Shown here piece by piece: positions 1-8,960 of a stretch of 64,000 bases of DNA. The notes beneath the pieces are model-generated. The model was given only the letters and a program-made list of their open reading frames with translations, did no database searches and had not been told where the DNA came from. The stretch is from positions 1,426,001 to 1,490,000 of the forward strand of contig NZ_CP009889.1 in the NCBI RefSeq assembly GCF_000788395.1, read 5' to 3'. Position 1 is the first letter of the stretch, and each line of letters opens with the position of its first letter. The position numbers and the translations under genes were made by a program. The stretch comes from Pseudoalteromonas piratica (GTDB lineage: Bacteria > Pseudomonadota > Gammaproteobacteria > Enterobacterales > Alteromonadaceae).

Positions 1-1
1 C

Positions 2-751
2 ATGGCGCTAACCTTTCCAAATAACCCGACCCCAACACAAACAGAGTGTGAGACAGGCCTTGGCCCTGTTGGGCTCTGGGTTAACGGCGTGCCCATTTAC
101 AATTGGTCTGATGCCAGCTCTTACAACAACCAAGATATTTGGAATAACTTTGCTCTACCATTTCGCTCTGCCGCAATGGATGTATGCAATGGCCACTCAG
201 GCAACGGCATGTACCACCACCATAGTTATAACGCGTGCTTAAAACAACAGCTCGGCGATGAAGGCAAAGGACACTCCCCGATTTATGGTTACGCAGGAGA
301 TGGTTACCCAATTCACGGCCCGTATCATAGTAAAGACGTGCTTGCGAAAAGCTGTTGGAAGAAGCGTGATTATTCAGCAAACAGTGCAACTGGCTGTGGC
401 AGCGAGGGCCAACGTACCTGTAAATTTATTGATGAAGAAAATATCAGTTTAGGCGTTGAAAACGTGACGGCTGGCCCTGCAACATCAGACATTATTAACT
501 TTTTCACCGCGGGCGATGGCCCTGCTGTATCAGGTATTTATTATGAAGATTACTACTATGATGCACAGTGTACAGCACAAGGTGAAGAATACCTTGATGA
601 ACACAGTGGTCATGACCATGATGGTCTAGGTTATCACTATCACACCAGTGTGGATGAAAACCTATCGCCTGTATTCCCTCTGGTTAATGGCCCCGATTAC
701 TACGGCAGCCTTAATAGCAGCTCATTCCAGTGTTTTAGAAGGGAGTTTTAA
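2..751 (+). CDS. YHYH-domain protein, 5' end probably cut by the window edge
   Basis: The protein is rich in His, Tyr and Gly and carries the features of the YHYH family: a MYHHHSY stretch at about residue 70, a GDGYPIHGPY block at about residue 100 and the name-giving YHYH at about residue 210. Several cysteines suggest a secreted, disulfide-bonded or metal-binding protein. The first ATG is at base 2 and no signal peptide follows it. YHYH proteins are normally exported and longer at the N-terminus, so the true start is probably outside the window. The family is common in marine bacteria and its biochemical role is not established. Two bases separate its stop from the next gene, so the two are probably co-transcribed. 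The family call is good; the function is unknown. Confidence 0.75.
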   Translation: MALTFPNNPTPTQTECETGLGPVGLWVNGVPIYNWSDASSYNNQDIWNNFALPFRSAAMDVCNGHSGNGMYHHHSYNACLKQQLGDEGKGHSPIYGYAGDGYPIHGPYHSKDVLAKSCWKKRDYSANSATGCGSEGQRTCKFIDEENISLGVENVTAGPATSDIINFFTAGDGPAVSGIYYEDYYYDAQCTAQGEEYLDEHSGHDHDGLGYHYHTSVDENLSPVFPLVNGPDYYGSLNSSSFQCFRREF

Positions 752-753
752 TT

Positions 754-1215
754 ATGATGCGGTATTTAGTTTTACTTGCAGGTCTTGCCGTAAGCTTTTT
801 CAGCCAAGCCCATGAGGTGCATGCCAGTAATATAGATGTGACGGTTGTTGAAAATCAGGTTGAGGTATTACAAACAACATCAGTGCATGACTCACAGCTC
901 ATTGCTAAGCAGCTTGGTGCCAAGGGTGATTCTCATCAATCTACCTTGGCTGCAATGTCGACAGGTTGGCAAATTCAAAGTGAAAATGGGTTATGCAATT
1001 TGAAAAAGCAGGCGTTTCGCCTCACTCATCATGAAAGCCAGTTGCAAATGCGCTATTTGTTTAACTGTGAGCAAGATGCTGCGACATCTTTGGCATTGCC
1101 TTGGTTCAATCTCGCGCCAAATGACCATTTTATTATTATGAAACTGACAATGAACAACCAGTCAGAAACAGTTATTTTTCAAAAACAAGATTTAGTGATC
1201 GACCTTACCATATAG
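754..1215 (+). CDS. Small exported protein of unknown function
   Basis: This 153-residue protein begins with a clear signal peptide (Met-Met-Arg, then a hydrophobic core ending near SQA-HE at about residue 20). The rest is a compact soluble domain with two cysteines (about residues 81 and 108) that could form a disulfide, and a region of alternating beta-strand character at the C-terminus. I do not recognise the family. It sits directly behind the YHYH gene and was probably made from the same mRNA, so the two may act together in the periplasm or on the outer surface. The next gene is 200 bases away and belongs to a separate unit. Confidence 0.7.
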   Translation: MMRYLVLLAGLAVSFFSQAHEVHASNIDVTVVENQVEVLQTTSVHDSQLIAKQLGAKGDSHQSTLAAMSTGWQIQSENGLCNLKKQAFRLTHHESQLQMRYLFNCEQDAATSLALPWFNLAPNDHFIIMKLTMNNQSETVIFQKQDLVIDLTI

Positions 1216-1417
1216 TCCTTTCCAACGTTTTATGTGTTGCGTTTGAGCTACACATAAAACGTCTTTCTCCTGTCAATTGTGTGCATTTAAATGTGCTAAT
1301 TCCCTCTTCAAAATAATTAGAAACATAATCCAACTTGTTGTTATTTCTAGATTACAGTAAGGTCATCGTTTGTTGGCGTGATGTGTTGTTGGAATAGAAG
1401 TAAGGAGCGCTTAGTTA

Positions 1418-2782
1418 ATGAGCAGTATCATGGTGATCGAAGATCGCAAAGAAGTCCGCTTAAGTTTAGCCATGCTATTTGAGGATGAAGGCTACCACTG
1501 CGTGGAAGTCGATAATCCACATGTTGCCCAGCTGAAACTGAAAGAATCGGATGTTTCTCTCATTTTGCTCGACATGAACTTTGCTACCGACACCACCTCA
1601 GGGCAAGAAGGATTAGCCTTTTTAACCTGGCTGCAACGTTCTGATTTTAATCATATTCCCGTTATTGCGATGACTGCTTGGTCAAATACCGAATTAGTTG
1701 TACAGGCAATGAAACTCGGTGCCAAAGACTTTGTTGAAAAACCTTGGCGCAATCAGCAGCTTTTACACATTATCAAACAACAACTCGATTTAGCCCATCT
1801 GCAAAGTCAAAACTCTCTTTTAAAGCAACAGTTTAATACCTGCAATGAGTCGACCTATCAGTGGCGTTCAAGTTGTATGACATCACTTTTGAAAAAAATA
1901 AATACGGTTGCCAGTACCGATGTCAGCATCTTGCTTACAGGCGATAACGGCACAGGTAAAAGTGAACTCGCACGTATGATCCATCATGCATCCTCTCGTA
2001 ACAACGAAGCATTTGTGTCGGTTAATATGGGTGCAATCAGCGAAAACCTATTTGAAAGCGAAATGTTCGGCCATAAAAAAGGCGCGTTTACCGATGCCAA
2101 GCAAACACGCGTCGGTCGTTTTGATTTAGCCCAACATGGCACCTTGTTTCTCGATGAAATTGCCAATATTCCGCTATCGCAGCAGGCGAAGATGCTGCGC
2201 GTGTTAGAAAGTGGCGAATACGAACCACTTGGCTCAAGCACAACCCAAACAACCAACACGCGTGTTATTTCAGCGACCAATGCTAATTTTGATGAGCTTA
2301 TAAACGACGGACAATTTCGTGAAGATCTTTACTATCGCTTAAATACGATTGAGCTGCATATCCCCCCATTAAAAGAGCGTAAAGAAGACATTGTTGGTTT
2401 AGCTGAGTTTTTTGTAGAAAAGTGTGCCAGTCGCTATAAATTGGTGGCCAAACCTTTCTCTGACGAGGCAAAGCAAGCAATGCAGAATTACCATTGGCCG
2501 GGTAATGTGCGCGAAATGAGTCACCTTGTTGAACGAGCCATGTTGTTAAGCGAAGACGCCGTTTTGAGCACTGCTGATTTACACTTGAAAAAACAACACA
2601 CCAATGCGCAATCTAACACGGACGATTTGCCCTTTATGACTTTGCAACAAGCTGAAATCAGCCTTATAAAACAAGCACTCAATAAGACTGAGCAGCACAT
2701 TCCAAAAGCTGCCGAACTACTTGGTTTAACAAAAGCTTCAATGTATCGACGACTCGAAAAACATGGCATTGAAAAAAACTAA
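1418..2782 (+). CDS. NtrC-family sigma54-dependent response regulator (module A)
   Basis: The receiver domain covers about residues 3-120, with the acidic pair E8/D9, phosphoacceptor D52, T86 and K108. A sigma54-activating AAA+ domain follows: Walker A at G175-S182 and Walker B in TLFLDE. A Fis-type helix-turn-helix ends the protein (AAELLGLTKASMYRRL). The sigma54-contact loop reads GAFTDA at residues 222-227 instead of the usual GAFTGA. The gene overlaps the following kinase by 20 bases, so they form a translationally coupled pair. It presumably drives the sigma54 promoter at 4177 in front of the neighbouring ABC genes. Its closest relative in the window is the regulator at 18415. Confidence 0.93.
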   Translation: MSSIMVIEDRKEVRLSLAMLFEDEGYHCVEVDNPHVAQLKLKESDVSLILLDMNFATDTTSGQEGLAFLTWLQRSDFNHIPVIAMTAWSNTELVVQAMKLGAKDFVEKPWRNQQLLHIIKQQLDLAHLQSQNSLLKQQFNTCNESTYQWRSSCMTSLLKKINTVASTDVSILLTGDNGTGKSELARMIHHASSRNNEAFVSVNMGAISENLFESEMFGHKKGAFTDAKQTRVGRFDLAQHGTLFLDEIANIPLSQQAKMLRVLESGEYEPLGSSTTQTTNTRVISATNANFDELINDGQFREDLYYRLNTIELHIPPLKERKEDIVGLAEFFVEKCASRYKLVAKPFSDEAKQAMQNYHWPGNVREMSHLVERAMLLSEDAVLSTADLHLKKQHTNAQSNTDDLPFMTLQQAEISLIKQALNKTEQHIPKAAELLGLTKASMYRRLEKHGIEKN

Positions 2783-4052
2783 ATTTTTTCAATTATCGCT
2801 AGAAAGCTATGTCAGTATCGTGCTGGGTTTTCTTTGCACTGTGATTATCTTATTACTTGGCTTTATAAGCTGGCAGGCTGCCTTCACACCAATTTGGCAA
2901 GGCGTTTTGTTGCTGACACTGGTTTGCTACAGTGTATGGCTTATTAATCGGGTTAAACGCACAGTATCAGCATCTTTTGCCCGTGCCTGTTTGCAACTTG
3001 ATGCAATTAGCCAAGAAGATTATAACCAAATTGCCAAAGCACCATTTAAAAAAGGTGTGGTTTTTGAATTTCATCAACAATTGAAGCAATTGAGTGCACA
3101 GTTGTTGGCGCAAAAATCTCATTACGACCAACAAGCATTTTTGGTCTATCAATTAATTGCTGAATTAGATACACCGGTGCTCGTTTTTAATGCAAAACAC
3201 CAACTAAGTTATGGCAATGACGCATTTTCCCAGCTCTATCAACAGCCTTGGCAGTTGTTACGTCATGCGTCAGCGGCGCGGCTAGAACTAAGCCACTCAG
3301 CCCATAAATGGCAGTTCAGTAATGAGCAACAACGCAAGAAATGGCAAATCAAGCACAGTGAATTTATTGACGATGGCGAACTACACCACCTTTTAGTGTT
3401 TATTAATGTTGAACCTGTGCTCAGACAAAGTCAGCTTGCAGCATGGCAACAACTTATTCGTGTGCTTGGCCATGAAATTCGCAATTCACTGACGCCAGTT
3501 TCATCTATGGCAGAAACCTTGGCTAAAAGAGCAAGCAATGAACGGGAAAAAATGGCGCTGGATGTTATCTCCGAGCGTTGCCATCATTTACAATCCTTTG
3601 TTGAACGCTACGCCAGTGTCAGTAAGCCACTGCAAGTGAACAAGCAAACACTGTCCGTTACAGAGTTATTGAGTGCTATTGGCGAAATGTTTCCCCAGCT
3701 CAAGGTAGCCCTTGATAGCAGATGCCACAGTATCTATGCCGACCGTGCACTGTTTGAACAAGTGCTAATAAATATTTTTAAAAATGCCGTTGAGGCTGAC
3801 GCAACTACACTCATGTTAACAGTGATAAAACAAGGCAGCATTAACAAAATAACGCTCGAAGATAACGGCCAAGGATTTGCTAATTTAGATAACTTATTTG
3901 TACCCCTGTACACCACTAAGCCAGGCGGCAATGGCATAGGCTTAAGCTTATGTCGCAATATTGTTGAGCAGCATGGTGGCAGCATAACGCTTGCCAATCA
4001 ACAAACAACAAAAGGCGTTATCGTTACTCTAACGCTGCCGCTAACCGACTAG
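2763..4052 (+). CDS. Sensor histidine kinase with minimal periplasmic loop (module A)
   Basis: This 429-residue kinase has two membrane segments (about 17-35 and 46-62) joined by a loop of only about ten residues, so it has no real periplasmic sensor domain. A PAS-like region (about 125-215) leads to the dimerisation helix with phospho-acceptor H237 in GHEIRNSLTP. The HATPase domain shows the N box (NIFKNAVEA), the G1 box (EDNGQG) and the G2 region (GGNGIGLSL). It should phosphorylate D52 of the regulator it overlaps. In Firmicutes, kinases with this membrane layout next to ABC transporters (BceS type) respond to the transporter or to peptides in the membrane. Applying that here is inference. 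Confidence 0.92.
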   Translation: MALKKTKFFQLSLESYVSIVLGFLCTVIILLLGFISWQAAFTPIWQGVLLLTLVCYSVWLINRVKRTVSASFARACLQLDAISQEDYNQIAKAPFKKGVVFEFHQQLKQLSAQLLAQKSHYDQQAFLVYQLIAELDTPVLVFNAKHQLSYGNDAFSQLYQQPWQLLRHASAARLELSHSAHKWQFSNEQQRKKWQIKHSEFIDDGELHHLLVFINVEPVLRQSQLAAWQQLIRVLGHEIRNSLTPVSSMAETLAKRASNEREKMALDVISERCHHLQSFVERYASVSKPLQVNKQTLSVTELLSAIGEMFPQLKVALDSRCHSIYADRALFEQVLINIFKNAVEADATTLMLTVIKQGSINKITLEDNGQGFANLDNLFVPLYTTKPGGNGIGLSLCRNIVEQHGGSITLANQQTTKGVIVTLTLPLTD

Positions 4053-4077
4053 AATTGCACACATTTTCGCCAAGCCA

Positions 4078-4115
4078 GTTCCGAAATCGAACTCAAAACC
4101 AGTTCGAAAACGGAC
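4078..4115 (+). promoter_or_regulatory. Probable upstream activator sites for the module A regulator
   Basis: Two related imperfect dyads lie 60-100 bases upstream of the -24 element: GTTCCGAAATCGAAC (4078-4092) and GTTCGAAAACGGAC (4102-4115). Read on the opposite strand, the first is GTTCGATTTCGGAAC, so both fit GTTCGA-W3-YGG(A)AC. A related 14-mer occurs upstream of the peptide gene (21373) and weaker versions precede the module B exporter (13158). The position is typical for enhancers of NtrC-type activators. The assignment is inferred from motif sharing and location. Confidence 0.5.
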
Positions 4116-4176
4116 TCGAACTCAATCAACCACTAGAACCTCATTATAAGCAATTGAAATAATTGAAATAATTTTT

Positions 4177-4192
4177 TGGCACATTTATCGCT
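4177..4192 (+). promoter_or_regulatory. Sigma54 (-24/-12) promoter for the module A ABC operon
   Basis: TGGCAC, five bases, then TCGCT: a GG (4178-4179) and GC (4190-4191) separated by exactly ten bases, as required for sigma54 holoenzyme. It lies about 105 bases upstream of the adaptor gene at 4296 and just downstream of the NtrC-type regulator and kinase genes. This makes the ABC operon the likely target of that pair. Confidence 0.75.
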
Positions 4193-4295
4193 ATTACTAA
4201 ACCAAGTTAAGCATAAATTAGCACTGATAATGATGAGACTTCGTCGAAGACTTCTTCAATAACAAACAGTGCACTAGTGATGGTGAGTTTTATAA

Positions 4296-5543
4296 GTGGA
4301 TGTATTAAAAACAAAAAAAGCGTCAGCCTTTTATACAACAGGGTGGTTTAAACTGATGGCTTTGGTATTCGTCGCAAGCGCATTACTGGGCTTTATGTAC
4401 ACAAACTCGCATCAGGTAACGCTTAAGAAAAATGAAATCCTGTTAAGCACAGTTCAACAAGGTGATTTAGCCGTCACTGTAGAGGGCTACGGCAAACTTA
4501 CGTCAAATAGTTTGAAACTGATAACCGCCCACAGCCGCGCCACGGTAGAAGAAATAATACTTAAACCCGGCTCGCACGTAACCCGTGATACTGTGATTGT
4601 TAAACTGGCAAGCCCGGAGCTCCATCATGCACTGTTAAACGCCGAGCAAGAATTAGCGCAACTCAATGCCAACTTACGCCAACTGCGAGTAAACCAGCAG
4701 CGCGAAATGCTTAATGAGCAGGCGCTTTTAACCGCAATTGAAGCCGAGTTTGAAACCGCTAAATTGCGCCGCGAAGCCGAGTACAAATTGCTTGAAAAAG
4801 GCATTGTCGCTGAATTTACCTATAAGCAAACCGCGTTAAATGAATCACAGCTATTAAAGCGTATGAACCTCTTTAAGGCGCGCCTTTCGCAGCTTTCACA
4901 CGTGCACCAAGAAGCCATTAACATTCAACAAGAACGCATCAAACAATTAGGTGGGCAACTCAATATCGCAAAGCAACGAGTTGAGCAACTCAATGTAAAA
5001 GCAGGCATTGACGGTGTTATTCAGCATTTGCCTGTGCAACTAGGGCAAAGCCTTACTGCTGGCCAGGAAGTAGCGCTTATCGGTAGCATCAGTGATTTAA
5101 TTGCACTAGTTCGCGTGCCACAACATCAAGCGCCTAAGCTTAAAGTGGGTCAAAGTGTATCGGTCGATACCCGAAGTGATACGATTGCAGGCCTTGTGAG
5201 TCGCATTGATCCTGTGGTGATTGATAACACAGTTGAAGTGGAAATTTCGCTAACAGAAGCATTGAGTGCCAGTGCACGCCCCGAGCAAACGATTGACGCA
5301 CAGATTACCATTGAAACACTCAGCAATGTGCTTTACATCGAACGCCCAGCAAAACTCAATGCACACACTGAAGCCAATTTATATAAGCTTGACCAAGGTG
5401 CCTTGCTGGCAGCACGCACGTCAGTTAAAACCGGCAAAAAAGCAGGCCGTTACATCGAAATTACACACGGCGCATCGCGCGGTGAACAAGTGATCATCTC
5501 TGATCTAAATAACTATAAATCACAACACATTACACTTGAATAA
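4296..5543 (+). CDS. MacA/HlyD-like periplasmic adaptor subunit (module A)
   Basis: This 415-residue protein has one N-terminal membrane segment (about 18-36). It is followed by the lipoyl/barrel-sandwich half (about 50-90), a long alpha-helical hairpin rich in Gln, Glu and Leu (about 100-215), the second lipoyl half (GIDGVIQHLPVQLGQ) and beta-barrel and membrane-proximal domains. This is the architecture of adaptors that bridge an inner-membrane ABC permease to a TolC-type outer-membrane channel. The start is GTG at 4296, preceded by GGTGAG. It is the first gene of an operon with the ATPase (11-base gap) and permease, transcribed from the sigma54 promoter at 4177. No outer-membrane channel is encoded nearby, so a TolC from elsewhere is expected. 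Confidence 0.88.
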   Translation: MDVLKTKKASAFYTTGWFKLMALVFVASALLGFMYTNSHQVTLKKNEILLSTVQQGDLAVTVEGYGKLTSNSLKLITAHSRATVEEIILKPGSHVTRDTVIVKLASPELHHALLNAEQELAQLNANLRQLRVNQQREMLNEQALLTAIEAEFETAKLRREAEYKLLEKGIVAEFTYKQTALNESQLLKRMNLFKARLSQLSHVHQEAINIQQERIKQLGGQLNIAKQRVEQLNVKAGIDGVIQHLPVQLGQSLTAGQEVALIGSISDLIALVRVPQHQAPKLKVGQSVSVDTRSDTIAGLVSRIDPVVIDNTVEVEISLTEALSASARPEQTIDAQITIETLSNVLYIERPAKLNAHTEANLYKLDQGALLAARTSVKTGKKAGRYIEITHGASRGEQVIISDLNNYKSQHITLE

Positions 5544-5554
5544 GGGATTGCCAA

Positions 5555-6280
5555 ATGACATTTTCTAGCACGCAAAAAAATGAAACCGTACTCACCATGC
5601 GCAATATTGCCAAGGTATTTGAAACTGAAGCCATGGAAACCCATGCACTTAAAAGCATCAACCTTGAAATCAAAAAAGGTGATTATGTGTCTATTTCAGG
5701 CCCATCAGGCTGTGGTAAATCAACCTTGTTGTCGATCATGGGTTTATTAGATATGCCAACATCAGGCGAATACTTTATTCAAGGGCATGATGTGAGCCAA
5801 CTTTCGCTAGATCAAGCGGCAGAATTAAGAAATTCGACCATCGGCTTTATTTTCCAATCGTTTAACCTAATCGACGAGCTGTCGGTGTTTGATAACGTTG
5901 CGTTGCCGCTTCGCTATCATGCGGATAAGCCAAACAAAGCAACCATAAAGCAACGTGTACTGGCGTGCCTTGAGCAAGTTGGATTAAGTCACCGTGTTGA
6001 TCATAAACCAAATCAACTTTCAGGCGGTCAGCAACAGCGTGTTGCAATCGCTCGAGCCTTGGTTGCACAGCCCGCTATTTTGTTAGTGGATGAGCCAACC
6101 GGTAACCTTGATTCAAAAAGTGGTGACAAGGTAATTGAAGTACTGGCCGAGCTTCATAAAGCGGGAACCACCATTTGCATGGTGACTCACGACCCACGTT
6201 ACGCAGATTTGGCTGAAACGAAAATTCAGCTACTTGATGGCATGGTGTTAGAAGCGCCAAAAGCAAAAATCGCAGTGTAA
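5555..6280 (+). CDS. ABC transporter ATPase, MacB/LolD type (module A)
   Basis: This 241-residue nucleotide-binding protein has Walker A GPSGCGKST (about residues 50-58), Q-loop FIFQSFNLI, signature LSGGQQQRVAIARAL, Walker B ILLVDEPTGNLD and the H-loop in MVTHDPRY. It belongs to the family that powers FtsX-type permeases (LolCDE, MacB, FtsEX), where ATP hydrolysis moves a periplasmic substrate outwards rather than across the inner membrane. Unlike E. coli MacB, it is separate from the permease. It is co-transcribed with the adaptor and permease. Its closest relative in the window is the ATPase at 14566. Confidence 0.93.
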   Translation: MTFSSTQKNETVLTMRNIAKVFETEAMETHALKSINLEIKKGDYVSISGPSGCGKSTLLSIMGLLDMPTSGEYFIQGHDVSQLSLDQAAELRNSTIGFIFQSFNLIDELSVFDNVALPLRYHADKPNKATIKQRVLACLEQVGLSHRVDHKPNQLSGGQQQRVAIARALVAQPAILLVDEPTGNLDSKSGDKVIEVLAELHKAGTTICMVTHDPRYADLAETKIQLLDGMVLEAPKAKIAV

Positions 6281-6307
6281 CTAAGATTCAGTATTGGGAG
6301 CTTTTAT

Positions 6308-8752
6308 ATGGATTTATCATTTTATCAACTAAAACAAGCCGCACTGAATTTAAAACAAAAGCCGACTTTTGTTCTCAGTGTAGTTGCATCTCTTGGTCTG
6401 GCATTAGGGGTGCTTTTAACTGTGTTAACGCTTGTGTATGCCATGCTGGTTAAGCCTTTACCTTACCCAAGCCAAGACGCGCTTTATCAAATAGAGTTAC
6501 AACAATTTGATAGCTCGGGCAAACACAATGTAAGTGGCTTTAATTACCCAAGCTTAATTGATTTCTATCAACAACAAGGCATCTTCTCAAATGCAGCGCT
6601 TGTTGACTATGGCGTATCCACAATGGTGTCGCATGATGATGAGCCATTAATAAATGCAAGTTACATTACGCCTGAGTGGTTTGATTTACTGGGCGCAACA
6701 ATGGCCAAGGGGCGCTACTTTTCAAAAGAAGAAGGCTTAAACAGTCATGCCGAAGTTGCCGTGATTAGTTTTGCTACCTGGCAGCAATTATTTGCTGGTA
6801 AAGAAGATATTCTGGGCACAACAATCAGCACCCGTAACAAACACTTTAAAGTTGTTGGTGTATTGAGCAAGCGATTTGTTGAGCCAGCACTTAAAGAAGT
6901 TGGCTATCAGTCAGATGTTTTTCTACCTTGGGATGCAAACCCAAGCAGCAAACGTCAAAGAGAAACCTGGTGGAGCCGTGCACATTACCGCTCTATCATA
7001 GGTACGCTTGATAACAGTCTTAATCAGTACCAAGCTGAAGAAAAAAGCTCAAGATACATTAATACAAAATGGCGCGAACAGGTTGCCGATGCAGATTACT
7101 TTAAAGGTTGGCATGTAGAAGCCAAGCTACACTCTTTCGCAGATAAAATTATTGGTGATACAAAACGCGCTGTGTATTTATTGCTGGCGAGTGTGGTGTT
7201 TTTAGTCGTCGTTGCGTTAATGAATATCACTAACCTGCTGCTTTCTCGTTTAGCTGAGAGCCACTATACCTTGTCGATTCATGCAAGCCTTGGTGCTAAG
7301 CCTAATTCTATTTTTAAACTATTGTTTATCGACAACAGCATACTTACGGCCTTATCACTTGTGGTGGCAATTGCTGTGAGTTATTTCGGCTGTGCGCTTT
7401 TACAACAGCATTTAGCCAGTATTTTACCGCGCCTAGATGAATTAGATATTGGTGGTTTTACTTTAATCGCCGCAACAATTATTGGCTTGTTGGTTGCCTT
7501 GCTGTTTTCGTTTATTGGCACACGATCGCTTAACTATAAATCATTGAATCAAGGCCTTATCAGCAGTGGTAAAGGCAGTACAGCTCAGGTATCTCAAATC
7601 ACACGAAAAGCGCTTATGATAAGCCAAATAGCCATTGCCACAGTACTTATTTTTAGTGCAAGCACCATAGGGTTACGCGCTTATCAGCAAGTCACCTATG
7701 ACGATGGAATGCATGCCGATAGCCTATTGAGCTTACAACTGCTTATGTATGCCGATAACTTACCAAGCTTTGCCGAACGCGATGTGCTACTTAATCAATT
7801 AAAGCAATCTCTCGAAGAACTGCCACAAGTAGAAAAGGTCAGTCGCGCAAGTTCGCCACTTACGTTTTCGCCAAATAGCTGGTCGTTGCTTGAGCTTGAT
7901 TCTTTGCAGCGTGTCACTCCTATTGGTCGCAACATCGATAGCAACTACTTTGCGATGTCGGGGCAACGCCTACTCGAGGGAGAGTTATTTAGCGAAACCA
8001 TGGTGAAAGACAAAGTACAACAGTTGATTATTAATCAACAGCTTGCTGAAATGCTTGCACCAAATGGCAGTGCACTTGGTAAGCGTTTATCGTTTGGCAC
8101 CGATGCCAATAGCGATCAGTTTTTTGTGGTGACAGGCGTTGTATCTAATTTAAAAATACCAGGGGAAACATCTGTGCTACCTTGGGTCTATCGTCCGCTA
8201 AACGATGCGTTTAATATGACGATACGTTTAAAAGATGGTCAGTCATTAAACAAGCAAACCCTTGTTTCCACACTTGCCAATGTGTCGCCTATTTTCAGAA
8301 TTTTTAAATTTGAAAAAGTAGCTGCACTTAAACAAAAACGCTTGTTTGCTTATCAGTTAGCGCTTGTTGTAACACTCGCCATAACCTTAATTAGCGTATT
8401 GCTTACCTTTATCGGTTTGTACGGTATTTTAAGCTATGTTGGCCAAATGCGACGCAGTGAAATTGCCACCCATTTAGCAATTGGTGCCAAAGGGAAAGAC
8501 ATCATACGCCTGATTATTAGTGATAACGTGATGGTAATTGTATTCGGTATTTGCCTCGGATTATTGGTGCTACTAGGTATCATGATTGTGTTTAATACGA
8601 GTGTCATGCAATATTTAACTGCAGCCCTGATTGCTAATTTAATTTCCACGTTAGCCATAGTGACAGTTATTTCGCTGTTAGCCTGCTATATCCCACTTAG
8701 GCAATATATCACGCGCCCAGTGATGGCATCTCTACGCGGTGACTTTGTGTAA
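6308..8752 (+). CDS. FtsX/MacB-like ABC permease, two-repeat form (module A)
   Basis: This 814-residue membrane protein is built as two MacB-type halves. Each has a membrane helix, a large periplasmic (MacB_PCD) domain and a bundle of helices of the FtsX family. Membrane segments are near residues 20-45, 285-310, 335-360, 385-405, 430-450, 690-715, 740-765 and 780-800. The length fits double-FtsX permeases of the type VII ABC group. It forms the transmembrane part of the pump with the preceding ATPase and adaptor. The substrate is not visible in the sequence; candidates are peptides, lipids or amphipathic toxins in the periplasm. It ends the operon and is followed by a hairpin at 8777. Confidence 0.9.
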   Translation: MDLSFYQLKQAALNLKQKPTFVLSVVASLGLALGVLLTVLTLVYAMLVKPLPYPSQDALYQIELQQFDSSGKHNVSGFNYPSLIDFYQQQGIFSNAALVDYGVSTMVSHDDEPLINASYITPEWFDLLGATMAKGRYFSKEEGLNSHAEVAVISFATWQQLFAGKEDILGTTISTRNKHFKVVGVLSKRFVEPALKEVGYQSDVFLPWDANPSSKRQRETWWSRAHYRSIIGTLDNSLNQYQAEEKSSRYINTKWREQVADADYFKGWHVEAKLHSFADKIIGDTKRAVYLLLASVVFLVVVALMNITNLLLSRLAESHYTLSIHASLGAKPNSIFKLLFIDNSILTALSLVVAIAVSYFGCALLQQHLASILPRLDELDIGGFTLIAATIIGLLVALLFSFIGTRSLNYKSLNQGLISSGKGSTAQVSQITRKALMISQIAIATVLIFSASTIGLRAYQQVTYDDGMHADSLLSLQLLMYADNLPSFAERDVLLNQLKQSLEELPQVEKVSRASSPLTFSPNSWSLLELDSLQRVTPIGRNIDSNYFAMSGQRLLEGELFSETMVKDKVQQLIINQQLAEMLAPNGSALGKRLSFGTDANSDQFFVVTGVVSNLKIPGETSVLPWVYRPLNDAFNMTIRLKDGQSLNKQTLVSTLANVSPIFRIFKFEKVAALKQKRLFAYQLALVVTLAITLISVLLTFIGLYGILSYVGQMRRSEIATHLAIGAKGKDIIRLIISDNVMVIVFGICLGLLVLLGIMIVFNTSVMQYLTAALIANLISTLAIVTVISLLACYIPLRQYITRPVMASLRGDFV

Positions 8753-8776
8753 CGCTTAGGTCCTTAGATAACCAAT

Positions 8777-8800
8777 AATGAGGTGCATACGTACCTCATT
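8777..8800 (+). terminator. Hairpin downstream of the module A permease
   Basis: AATGAGGT and ACCTCATT pair around an eight-base centre 24 bases after the stop codon. The T-rich tail is weak (ACTCGTTTTG), so termination may be incomplete. Confidence 0.5.
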
Positions 8801-8960
8801 ACTCGTTTTGTAACACAATGCATTATTTCAATCTGTATTTAAATCACGAGACCAATTTGGCACGAATTGATATGTCGTTGGCACGTTATGATTAACTGTC
8901 GCTGTGCATTTTTCCCTAATATATCCCCACACCAAGCACATTCAATACAAGGGCATAACG

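Noticed and set aside
1374..1390. Possible sigma54 promoter (TTGGCG ... TTGTT) before the module A regulator gene
   Set aside because: The distance between the GG and the GT is one base too long, and the -24 half is imperfect.
8858..8893. Two TGGCACG strings before the SDR gene that look like -24 elements
   Set aside because: Ten bases further there is no GC or GT pair in either case, so no -12 element exists.
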